DNA of 17,493 bases, from assembly GCA_018369015.1 (NCBI GenBank), contig JAGZDD010000074.1, positions 1 to 17,493 of the forward strand, written 5' to 3'. The stretch comes from Clostridiales bacterium. GTDB lineage: Bacteria > Bacillota > Clostridia > Lachnospirales > Lachnospiraceae. The notes beneath the pieces are model-generated. The model saw only the letters and a program-made list of their open reading frames with translations. It searched no databases and was not told the DNA's origin. Both the position numbers and the translations under genes were made by a program. Shown here in pieces: positions 7,989-13,851 of the stretch (the stretch's first letter is position 1; the number at the start of each line of letters is the position of its first letter).

Positions 7989-8022
7989 TGTGCAACTGTT
8001 CAGATGACTGAATGGTTACACA
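7989..8022 (-). repeat. Tiny GTAAC-type palindrome between two operon genes
   Basis: Two 15-base arms (7989-8003 and 8008-8022) flank a 4-base centre; the minus-strand RNA pairs at 13 of 15 positions including one G-U. The arms carry GCAACTGTTCAG and CTGAATGGTTAC, which match the ends of the MITE family but with almost no interior. No flanking duplication is visible. It may be a decayed MITE or a deletion product, and as RNA it could affect decay or relative expression within the operon. Confidence 0.55.
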
Positions 8023-8023
8023 G

Positions 8024-8359
8024 TTATTTCTTTTTAATTGTTTTTAAAATATCCTTGAGCTTTAATGCTTTATCAATGTTTCCGTCAACTTTAAGCTTAC
8101 CAAGTGTCACTGCCATGATTGGATCTTGTTTGCCATAGGCAATTTTTTCAAGTGTTTCGGCAGTACATGTAAAAATAACATCGCGGTCAAAATATTCGTA
8201 AGGCTCAACATAGAGCTTTCCTTCTTTAACTTCTATATAAAAAATGCCCTCAGCTTCTCCAATAATATTAAACTGATATGCGAGGTGCTCGGATATGCCA
8301 GTCACATCAGCGGCCATTAACTCTGATTTTGCTTGGGAAAACATATCTGCGTATGTCAT
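8024..8359 (-). CDS. SCP2 sterol-binding domain lipid carrier
   Basis: A 111-residue single-domain protein that fits the SCP2 fold: alternating strands and helices, with the family-typical run from FYIEVKEGKLYVEP through DVIFTCTAETLEKIAYGKQDPIMAVTLGKLKVDGN to a lysine-rich end. SCP2 domains bind long acyl chains or similar lipids in a hydrophobic tunnel. There is no signal peptide, so it is cytoplasmic. The ATG at 8359 has AGGAGG about 8 bases upstream. It is the first gene of the five-gene operon that runs to 3698 and is read from the region with TCGAC motifs. Its place suggests that it presents or shields the fatty acid or the lipid product. The closest function by name would be a generic lipid carrier; the ligand is unknown. 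Confidence 0.8.
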   Translation of the reverse strand: MTYADMFSQAKSELMAADVTGISEHLAYQFNIIGEAEGIFYIEVKEGKLYVEPYEYFDRDVIFTCTAETLEKIAYGKQDPIMAVTLGKLKVDGNIDKALKLKDILKTIKKK

Positions 8360-8394
8360 AAAAATCCTCCTTATATGTAAGACGATAATTTATT

Positions 8395-8487
8395 TCGACT
8401 GTTGGTCGATAACTACAATAAATAAATTAGCATTTTTTCGACTGTGGGTCAATCATAGAAATTATCAAAAATATAATATTTTTCGAC
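8395..8487. promoter_or_regulatory. Three spaced TCGAC operator-like motifs between the lipid operon and tetR
   Basis: Motif 1 is a perfect inverted repeat, TCGAC-N5-GTCGA (8395-8409). Motif 2 is TCGAC-N5-GTCAA (8438-8452), and motif 3 is a half site, TCGAC (8483-8487). The left half sites are 43 and 45 bp apart, close to four helical turns. Motifs 2 and 3 overlap the possible -35 boxes of the operon and motif 1 lies downstream of them, which suits repression by the divergent TetR protein. Confidence 0.6.
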
Positions 8488-8489
8488 AA
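8424..8489 (-). promoter_or_regulatory. Two candidate promoters of the lipid operon
   Basis: On the minus strand, TTGTCG (8484-8489) is followed after 17 bp by GATAAT (8461-8466). TTGACC (8447-8452) is followed after 17 bp by TAATTT (8424-8429). The first pair fits the consensus slightly better. Each -35 box overlaps a TCGAC motif. Which one is used cannot be decided from sequence. Confidence 0.5.
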
Positions 8490-8509
8490 TTTTATGTGTA
8501 TTTTCCCAG

Positions 8510-8539
8510 TTGTACCGTAAAGAAGCTATGTGATATAAT
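8510..8539 (+). promoter_or_regulatory. Promoter of tetR
   Basis: TTGTAC (8510-8515) and a perfect TATAAT (8534-8539) are 18 bp apart. Transcription would start near 8546, which gives an unusually long leader of about 160 bases before the TTG start. The leader holds a perfect 9-bp hairpin at 8576-8595. Confidence 0.7.
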
Positions 8540-8703
8540 AGTTACGGAAAATGCGCATCGTAGGCAGAACCCTGCCATGGCCGCTTGCGGCCATGATATG
8601 CTAAAATTTATAGTGCCATTATATGTGGCGAAGGGTATGCGGCCCAAAGCTGGAACCGTACAGATTGACAGACATGTTTAAATATAGAAAGGCGGCCTTA
8701 ACA

Positions 8704-9315
8704 TTGCCAAACTCCACAAGATATGACTCGATTTTAAATGCCCTGCAAAAGCTGCTGGAGAGCAAGGACATTAAAGCCATTACCGTCAGTGAGATTGCCC
8801 AGACTGCCGGAATGGGAAAAGGCAGTATTTACTATTATTTTTCTTCTAAGGAAGCAATTTTAGAGGCATTGATTGAAAGAACCTATGAAAAGCCTTTAGA
8901 GGTTGCAACAACACTGGCAGATCAGAAAGATATTTCCCCATTTACCCGAATGGCAATGATCTTTCAGGCATGTAGGAACTCATCATCCGAATTTTTAAAA
9001 CAAAAGGATTCATCTTCTGCGGGGGCCCAGGAAGGCGCTTATATACATCAGAGGTTTCTTAATCATCTTATTAGCGGCTTAAAGCCAACGCTTGCCCAGA
9101 TTATCAGACAGGCAATTGCCCAGGGGCAGATTACCTTTGCATATCCGGCTGCGTTAGCAGAAATTGTGTTGATCGTGCTGACTGTAAAGCTGGATAATAC
9201 GATTGTTCCATCGGTTCAGAGTGACATCGAGGAAACAATCCGGGGCCTTGTGGCATTACTTGAAAAGGGAACAGAAAACCCGGTAGGCTCGTTAAATTTT
9301 CTTACAGCGCTGTAG
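8704..9315 (+). CDS. TetR family transcriptional regulator
   Basis: A 203-residue protein with the TetR DNA-binding domain near the start (RYDSILNALQKLLESKDIKAITVSEIAQ, then GMGKGSIYYYFSSKEAILEALI) and a helical ligand domain behind it. The TTG start is chosen because AAGGCGG, one base off the consensus ribosome site, lies 8 bases upstream, and the domain then begins at the usual distance. An ATG at 8674 and an open frame to 8623 lack a ribosome site. The gene is divergent from the lipid operon, with operator-like motifs between them. It probably represses that operon and responds to a fatty acid, an acyl product or an amine. It is convergent with the Crp/Fnr gene and shares a terminator with it. 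Confidence 0.88.
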   Translation: MPNSTRYDSILNALQKLLESKDIKAITVSEIAQTAGMGKGSIYYYFSSKEAILEALIERTYEKPLEVATTLADQKDISPFTRMAMIFQACRNSSSEFLKQKDSSSAGAQEGAYIHQRFLNHLISGLKPTLAQIIRQAIAQGQITFAYPAALAEIVLIVLTVKLDNTIVPSVQSDIEETIRGLVALLEKGTENPVGSLNFLTAL

Positions 9316-9358
9316 GTTTATCAGGTTCCTTAAGGTATTAAGCGTTTTTAAAGCGATC

Positions 9359-9402
9359 AAAAACAGGATGGCATCCGGTGAGTCAGATGTCATCCTGTTT
9401 TA
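9359..9402. terminator. Two-way terminator between tetR and the Crp/Fnr gene
   Basis: Arms AAAACAGGATGGCATC (9360-9375) and GATGTCATCCTGTTTT (9386-9401) pair with a single non-Watson-Crick position and end in T runs on both strands. The right arm encodes the last five residues (KQDDI) of the Crp/Fnr protein, so the terminator and its coding end overlap. Confidence 0.85.
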
Positions 9403-10084
9403 ATGTTTGAAGGAGCTCAAAATGATTGTTTTTGAAACGGAGCAGTCCGGCATCCCGCATTTTTCCCAATGCATTGGAAAGTGCGCTGCGGTCAACAAAA
9501 AGGTGATCGGCTAACTCCTGGCGGTTTAAAGGAATGTCAAAAATGTTAGAATTGGCAAGACTGGCCTGCTGGCTTAAATAAAAAGATACCCGGTCCTGAA
9601 TAGAGCAGCGCACGGTCCATTCCATTTTTCTTGACAGACGGTAGCCTTTGTCAGCCATAAGCTGTAAAAGCCTTTGCAAAAGGCGGATCTGGAGCGCCCA
9701 AAGCGAAGGAGCGCTGCTGCCGGGAATATAAAGCTGTGTATTTTTTAACTGGCTCATATCAAAAAGCATGATTTCTGTTTTTGCTGCGGAGGTAATTTGG
9801 ATATTCAGGGGATGATCGCCGCAGGCATAAATCTCTGAAAAAATATTTCCTGGAAGCAGAGCCTCGTAAAGACTGCGGTTGCCCCAGTAATCAATACGCT
9901 CAACATGGGCTTTTCCGGAAATAATAAAACCGACATAAGGGCTGTTTTGGCCGAAACGCATAATTTCCGCCTTTGGAGAATATAATACTTCCCGCACAGG
10001 GATAAATTTCATAGCCATACGGATTTCTTCATCGGACAGCTGAGAAAAAAGCGGGAAATTTTTTAGCTGGTCTGTATGTTTCAT
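9383..10084 (-). CDS. Crp/Fnr family transcriptional regulator
   Basis: A 233-residue protein with an N-terminal cyclic-nucleotide-type beta barrel (about 15-125, including GFIISGKAHVERIDYWGNRS and LPGNIFSE), a long dimer helix and a C-terminal winged helix (LNRQELADHLFVDRSALSNALGKM). Only two or so cysteines are present and no N-terminal cysteine cluster, so it is not an FNR-type iron-sulfur sensor. The ligand pocket lacks clear cAMP-binding residues. The ATG at 10084 has AGAGG upstream. It is divergent from the superoxide reductase gene, and a Crp/Fnr-like palindrome lies between them. It probably controls that gene in response to redox or oxygen stress; the signal is unknown. Confidence 0.88.
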   Translation of the reverse strand: MKHTDQLKNFPLFSQLSDEEIRMAMKFIPVREVLYSPKAEIMRFGQNSPYVGFIISGKAHVERIDYWGNRSLYEALLPGNIFSEIYACGDHPLNIQITSAAKTEIMLFDMSQLKNTQLYIPGSSAPSLWALQIRLLQRLLQLMADKGYRLSRKMEWTVRCSIQDRVSFYLSQQASLANSNIFDIPLNRQELADHLFVDRSALSNALGKMRDAGLLRFKNNHFELLQTLKQDDI

Positions 10085-10174
10085 GGCAAAACCTCTCTAA
10101 TGTTTAATCCTATATGGACAGTTTATCACAATTTTATTAAATAAGATAAAAAAAATAAAAAAATTTCTAAGATA

Positions 10175-10217
10175 CGTTGTAAAAACAACGGACGAGTGCC
10201 GCAAGATCCGATATAAT
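10175..10217 (+). promoter_or_regulatory. Crp/Fnr-type site and class II promoter of the superoxide reductase gene
   Basis: CGTTGT-AAAA-ACAACG (10175-10190) is a perfect palindrome with the 5-4-5 geometry of Crp/Fnr sites (GTTGT-N4-ACAAC). A perfect TATAAT lies at 10212-10217 with no good -35 box at the normal distance. With a start near 10224, the palindrome centre falls at -41.5, the classic place for an activator of this family. Confidence 0.65.
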
Positions 10218-10269
10218 AAAGCCATAGCAAGCGAGTACATTGAATTTAATATTAAAGGAGCGATGGATC

Positions 10270-10644
10270 ATGGAATTTTATGTATGTGCACATTGTGGCA
10301 ACATTGTAACAAAATTAACGGATAAGAAAGTACCTATTGTATGTTGTGGTGAAAAAATGCAGCTTCTTGCAGCAGGAACGACAGATGCAGCGCTTGAAAA
10401 GCATGTTCCGGTATATACTGTTGAAAATGATACGGTGCATGTTAAGGTTGGCTCTGTAGAGCATCCCATGACAGATGCTCACTGGATCGAGTGGATTATT
10501 GCAGAAACAAATAAAGGCTTTGCAGTAAGACAGTTAACACCTTCAGATAAACCAGAGGCTGATTTTGTCCTTTCTGATGGGGAAGAATTAAAAGAGGTTT
10601 ATGCATACTGTAACCTTCACGGGCTTTGGAAGGCAGAGGCTTAA
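10270..10644 (+). CDS. dfx: Desulfoferrodoxin (superoxide reductase)
   Basis: The 124-residue protein has both iron centres of desulfoferrodoxin. Centre I is a rubredoxin-like site with Cys6, Cys9, Cys25 and Cys26 (CAHC and CCGEKM). Centre II has His45 with Glu43-Lys44 before it (EKHVP), His65 (EHPM), His71 (HWIEW), Cys114 and His117 (CNLHGLW). These ligands reduce superoxide to peroxide with one electron from rubredoxin or a similar donor, without making oxygen, in the cytoplasm of anaerobes. The ATG at 10270 is preceded by AAAGGAG at about 9 bases; an upstream in-frame ATG at 10240 would start before that site and is rejected. The gene is probably single, since large inverted repeats follow it. 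Control by the divergent Crp/Fnr protein is inferred. Confidence 0.95.
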   Translation: MEFYVCAHCGNIVTKLTDKKVPIVCCGEKMQLLAAGTTDAALEKHVPVYTVENDTVHVKVGSVEHPMTDAHWIEWIIAETNKGFAVRQLTPSDKPEADFVLSDGEELKEVYAYCNLHGLWKAEA

Positions 10645-10679
10645 GCCATAAAGTCCTTTGGTTTTAATAAAACTCTTAA

Positions 10680-10770
10680 AAAAATAAGTTCGCTATATTT
10701 AGCCGTGCGCCTGGCGCAGTAATATGCGGCCAAGGTGCGCGGCTTTCTGTGCTTCCATGAACTTATTTTT
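10680..10770. repeat. 91-bp imperfect inverted repeat after dfx
   Basis: Perfect 12-base ends AAAAATAAGTTC (10680-10691) and GAACTTATTTTT (10759-10770) enclose a second inverted pair, AGCCGTGCGCC (10701-10711) with GGTGCGCGGCT (10734-10744). The RNA would form a long stem that ends in a U run and could serve as the dfx terminator. It touches MITE copy 2, whose left target duplicate is its right end. Confidence 0.55.
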
Positions 10771-10918
10771 GGTAACTATTCAGCCATATGAACTGTTCCG
10801 TGCGAAGCTGCGTTTTTAACTGTCTGAGATGATGTGGTGATATTTTTTTCGGCCTGTATTATCTTTTGACGGTCAGAGCAGCAAGTGTGCAGATATGGCT
10901 GAATTGTTACTATTTTTT
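10764..10918. mobile_element. MITE copy 2 (IS66-like ends) with 8-bp flanking duplication
   Basis: Ends GTAACTATTCAGCCATAT (10772-10789) and ATATGGCTGAATTGTTAC (10893-10910) differ at one position as inverted repeats; the core is 139 bp with no coding content. Flanks are TATTTTTG on the left and TATTTTTT on the right, matching at 7 of 8 positions. The interior differs from copy 1, as is common when only the ends are needed for movement. Confidence 0.7.
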
Positions 10919-10945
10919 TGAGCTTGCCCGGATAGGCGGTCCGTA

Positions 10946-10997
10946 TTGACAATATGAAGCGGGGAGTTACTATTTTTGGCGAAACCGTGAATAGTAA
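10946..10997 (+). promoter_or_regulatory. lysR promoter with overlapping inverted repeat
   Basis: TTGACA (10946-10951) is followed after 16 bp by TACTAT (10968-10973). The inverted repeat TTACTATT (10967-10974) and AATAGTAA (10990-10997) covers the -10 box and the start region. This layout suits autorepression by the LysR protein. Confidence 0.5.
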
Positions 10998-11018
10998 TAG
11001 CGGGGAGGCGGGTTAAAA

Positions 11019-11924
11019 ATGACATTGACACAATTAAAGTATGTAATAACGATTGCTGATACAGGCTCCATCAATGAAGCCGCCAAATCTCTGTTTATTT
11101 CACAGCCAAGCCTGTCTTTGGCTGTAAAGGAGCTGGAGGCGGAAATTGGTGCGGAGCTTTTTTTGCGTACGAACCGGGGGATCGTTGTGACACCTGAGGG
11201 GATAGAATTTTTGGGCTATGCCCGTCAGGTTGTGGAGCAGTATGGGCTGCTTAAAACGCGCTATATTGAAAAGAAAAATATAAAGAAGAAATTTAGTGTA
11301 TCAATGCAGCATTATACATTTGCAGTAAATGCTTTTATTGAAATGGTAAAGCAGTTTGGCATGGATGAGTATGAATTTGCTGTGAGGGAAACAAAAACCT
11401 ATGAGGTTATCGAGGATGTACGGGATTTTCGCAGTGAAATCGGTATTTTATATGTGAATAATTTCAATAAAAAGGTGCTGGCAAAGCTGTTTAAAGAGTC
11501 CGGCATAGAATTTTGCCCGATTTTAGAATGTGGGATTTATGTTTATATGTGGAAAGGCCATCCTCTTGCCAAAAAGACGGCAGTTTCCATAGAAGAGCTT
11601 CAGGAATACCCGTGTCTTTCGTTTGAGCAGGGGAGCTACAATTCCTTTTACTTTGCCGAGGAGGTCTTAAGTACTTACGAATATAAGCAGCTTATTAAAG
11701 CAAATGACCGGGCGACGATGCTTAATTTGATGGTCGGTTTAAATGGATATACGTTATGTTCAGGAATTTTATGCGAGAGTCTTAATGGAAAGGAGTACTG
11801 CGCCATAAAGCTGGATTCCGATGAAAAGATGATGATTGGCTATATTAAGAAAAAAGGTGTTGCTCTTAGTTCATTAGGAGGAAAATATTTAGAAGAAATT
11901 GCAAAGCTGTCTCAAAATACTTAG
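11019..11924 (+). CDS. LysR family transcriptional regulator
   Basis: The 301-residue protein has the LysR helix-turn-helix at its start (MTLTQLKYVITIADTGSIN, then EAAKSLFISQPSLSLAVKELEAEIGAELFLRT) and a substrate-binding effector domain from about residue 90. The start has GGGGAGG 9 bases upstream. A terminator separates it from the O-acetylhomoserine sulfhydrylase gene, so the two are separate units on the same strand. By position, and because LysR proteins such as CysB, CmbR and MetR control sulfur amino acid genes in other bacteria, it may control that downstream gene. The link is inferred and the effector is unknown. Confidence 0.9.
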   Translation: MTLTQLKYVITIADTGSINEAAKSLFISQPSLSLAVKELEAEIGAELFLRTNRGIVVTPEGIEFLGYARQVVEQYGLLKTRYIEKKNIKKKFSVSMQHYTFAVNAFIEMVKQFGMDEYEFAVRETKTYEVIEDVRDFRSEIGILYVNNFNKKVLAKLFKESGIEFCPILECGIYVYMWKGHPLAKKTAVSIEELQEYPCLSFEQGSYNSFYFAEEVLSTYEYKQLIKANDRATMLNLMVGLNGYTLCSGILCESLNGKEYCAIKLDSDEKMMIGYIKKKGVALSSLGGKYLEEIAKLSQNT

Positions 11925-11954
11925 CAGAAGCGGTTTTTTTATCATTTAGGCGTA

Positions 11955-11995
11955 GGCTGGTTATAGGAAAAAACTATAGCCAGCCCTTTCTTTTA
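11955..11995 (+). terminator. Rho-independent terminator of lysR
   Basis: GGCTGGTTATAG (11955-11966) pairs with CTATAGCCAGCC (11974-11985) with one G-U pair around a 7-base loop, followed by CTTTCTTTT. It starts about 30 bases after the lysR stop. Confidence 0.88.
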
Positions 11996-12032
11996 TATAT
12001 TAGACTTGGGAAAGGAGCTGTGCTAATATATA
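11994..12032 (+). promoter_or_regulatory. Inverted repeat in the metY promoter region
   Basis: TATATATTAG (11994-12003) and CTAATATATA (12023-12032) are perfect 10-base inverted arms with a 19-base spacer, placed 60-100 bases before metY. Possible -10 boxes (TAATAT or TATACC) lie in the right arm, so this may be an operator. No SAM riboswitch or T-box elements are seen in the leader. Confidence 0.4.
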
Positions 12033-12092
12033 CCCATAGTCCGATAGGAAAATAGTTATTATGGTTGAGCTAGCGCCGGAAAAGAGGTTATT

Positions 12093-13400
12093 ATGGTAAA
12101 AAGAACAAGACAGGAACGGAATTTTAAATTTGAAACATTACAGCTTCATGTGGGGCAGGAGAATGCAGATCCGGCAACCGATGCAAGAGCTGTACCTATT
12201 TATCAGACAACATCTTATGTTTTTAAAAACTGCGATCATGCGGCAGAGCGTTTTGGTTTAAGCGACGCAGGCAATATTTATGGAAGGCTGACAAATCCCA
12301 CGCAGGAAGTGTTTGAAAAACGAATTGCAGCTCTTGAGGGAGGTGCTGCAGCTCTGGCCGTGGCTTCCGGAGCTGCAGCGATTACGTATGCTGTTCAAAA
12401 TCTGGCACAGGCAGGTGATCATATCGTTGCGGCAAATAATATTTATGGCGGTACATACAATCTGCTGGAACATACTCTGCCGGCGTATGGAATTGCAACA
12501 ACCTTTGTAGATCCAGCTGATTTTGATGCGGTAAATAAAGCGGTTCAGGAAAATACTAAAGGAATCTTTATAGAAACGCTGGGAAATCCCAACTCTGATG
12601 TCGTTGATATTGAAGGGATTGCAAAAATTGCTCACGCCCATAAAATTCCGCTAGTGATTGATAATACATTTGCAACGCCGTATCTGGTGCGGCCTATTGA
12701 ATACGGTGCGGATATTGTCATACATTCTGCAACAAAATTTATTGGCGGGCACGGAACCTCGCTGGGCGGCGTGATCATTGACAGCGGCCGTTTTGACTGG
12801 GAAAACAGCGGAAAATTTCCGGCCTTGACAGAACCAAATCCAAGCTACCATGGAATCAGCTTTACAAAAGCCGCAGGAAAGGCAGCTTTTGTCACAAAAA
12901 TCCGTGCGGTTCTTCTTCGGGATACAGGCGCTGCGATTTCTCCGTTTAATGCATTTTTGCTCCTCCAGGGGCTGGAAACCTTATCTCTGCGTGTGGAGCG
13001 GCATGTGGAAAATGCGCTGAAGGTCGTTTCGTATCTCAATAAACACCCGCAGGTGGAGCGGGTACACCATCCGGCAGTTTCTGAGGATCGTGTGCAGCAG
13101 GAGCTTTATAAAAAGTATTTTCCAAACGGCGGGGGGTCGATTTTTACTTTTGAAATTAAGGGAAATGACCAGACAGCCAAAGCTTTTATCGACAATCTTG
13201 AGTTATTTTCACTGCTGGCTAATGTAGCAGATGTAAAATCGCTTGTGATTCATCCGGCGTCTACGACCCATTCCCAGCTTAATGAGAATGAGCTTTTAGA
13301 ACAGGGAATCAGGCAAAATACGATTCGATTATCTGTGGGAACAGAGAATATTGATGATATTATTGAAGATCTCGACGAGGCGTTTCGGGCGGTGAAGTAG
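12093..13400 (+). CDS. metY: O-acetylhomoserine sulfhydrylase (PLP-dependent)
   Basis: The 435-residue protein belongs to the Cys/Met metabolism PLP family. It has the family N-terminal block FETLQLHVGQENADPATDAR, NIYGRLTNPT, the PLP ring-stacking NIYGGTYNL region and the Schiff-base Lys215 in IHSATKFIGGHG. The length and the FPALTEPNPSYHG stretch fit O-acetylhomoserine aminocarboxypropyltransferase and not the shorter (about 380-residue) cystathionine lyases and synthases. It makes homocysteine from O-acetylhomoserine and sulfide, the direct sulfhydrylation route to methionine, in the cytoplasm. The start has AAAGAGG 5 bases upstream. The gene appears to stand alone, with a terminator right after it. 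Use of O-acetylserine as a side substrate is possible. Confidence 0.95.
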   Translation: MVKRTRQERNFKFETLQLHVGQENADPATDARAVPIYQTTSYVFKNCDHAAERFGLSDAGNIYGRLTNPTQEVFEKRIAALEGGAAALAVASGAAAITYAVQNLAQAGDHIVAANNIYGGTYNLLEHTLPAYGIATTFVDPADFDAVNKAVQENTKGIFIETLGNPNSDVVDIEGIAKIAHAHKIPLVIDNTFATPYLVRPIEYGADIVIHSATKFIGGHGTSLGGVIIDSGRFDWENSGKFPALTEPNPSYHGISFTKAAGKAAFVTKIRAVLLRDTGAAISPFNAFLLLQGLETLSLRVERHVENALKVVSYLNKHPQVERVHHPAVSEDRVQQELYKKYFPNGGGSIFTFEIKGNDQTAKAFIDNLELFSLLANVADVKSLVIHPASTTHSQLNENELLEQGIRQNTIRLSVGTENIDDIIEDLDEAFRAVK

Positions 13401-13409
13401 GAGGGAAAT

Positions 13410-13460
13410 CAAAGAAAAGTGCCGATAAACCTAGCGTTTATCAGCACTTTCTTTGGTTTA
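13410..13460. terminator. Two-way terminator between metY and tRNA-Ala
   Basis: A stem of about 20 bp (13410-13430 with 13436-13455) with one bulged A, one mismatch and a 5-base loop CTAGC. A and T runs on both outer sides let it end metY on the plus strand and the tRNA transcript on the minus strand, 23 bases past the tRNA. Confidence 0.85.
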
Positions 13461-13477
13461 GCGTTCTGCGCTTAGCG

Positions 13478-13550
<73 letters not shown>

Positions 13551-13561
13551 AGACAAGCTAT

Positions 13562-13590
13562 ATCATACACTAAAATTTCAGTAATTTCAA
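13562..13590 (-). promoter_or_regulatory. tRNA-Ala promoter
   Basis: On the minus strand, TTGAAA (13585-13590) and TATGAT (13562-13567) are 17 bp apart. The predicted start near 13555 is about 5 bases before the mature tRNA. Confidence 0.78.
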
Positions 13591-13612
13591 TATTAAAATG
13601 AAAAAAAGTGAA

Positions 13613-13851
13613 AACTCCTTGTAACTATTCGGCCATGCGGCTGAGGAGGGCAAATTTTGGCGCAAGACGTCCGTTGGACGTCTGCCCTGCGCCGGACGGA
13701 GCACAGCGTAGACCGCAAGCTGGTTTTCAGAGCGTTTTGTCATCACAAAGCTCGAGCGTTTAGCCCGAATCGAGGTTGCGCCTTGTCGGCAACGATTAGC
13801 AGTGTTAGATGCGCAACCCCGGGCTGCATGGCTGAATAGTTACAGCTCCTT
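13613..13851. mobile_element. MITE copy 3 (IS66-like ends) with 8-bp flanking duplication
   Basis: Ends 13621-13643 and 13821-13843 match as inverted repeats at 20 of 23 positions (GTAACTATTC(A/G)GCCATGC). Flanks AACTCCTT (13613-13620) and AGCTCCTT (13844-13851) match at 7 of 8. The 223-bp core codes for nothing clear and includes GCGTAGACCGC, an inverted match to the tandem units near arsR. The right flank includes most of the stop codon of the metal ATPase gene, as at copy 1. Confidence 0.7.

Noticed and set aside
8623..8703. Longer TetR start at 8623 or 8674
   Set aside because: Neither has a ribosome site; TTG 8704 has AAGGCGG at the right distance and gives a normal TetR N-terminus.
9383..10084. 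FNR-type oxygen sensor with an iron-sulfur cluster
   Set aside because: The protein lacks the N-terminal cysteine cluster needed for the cluster; only the broader Crp/Fnr family is supported.
12020..12055. Short leader peptide (GTG CTA ATA ...) before metY
   Set aside because: The GTG is only 2 bases from the AGGAG, too close for initiation, and the peptide has no run of regulatory codons.
11925..12092. SAM riboswitch or T-box before metY
   Set aside because: No S-box core or T-box sequence can be seen, and the only strong hairpin is the lysR terminator.
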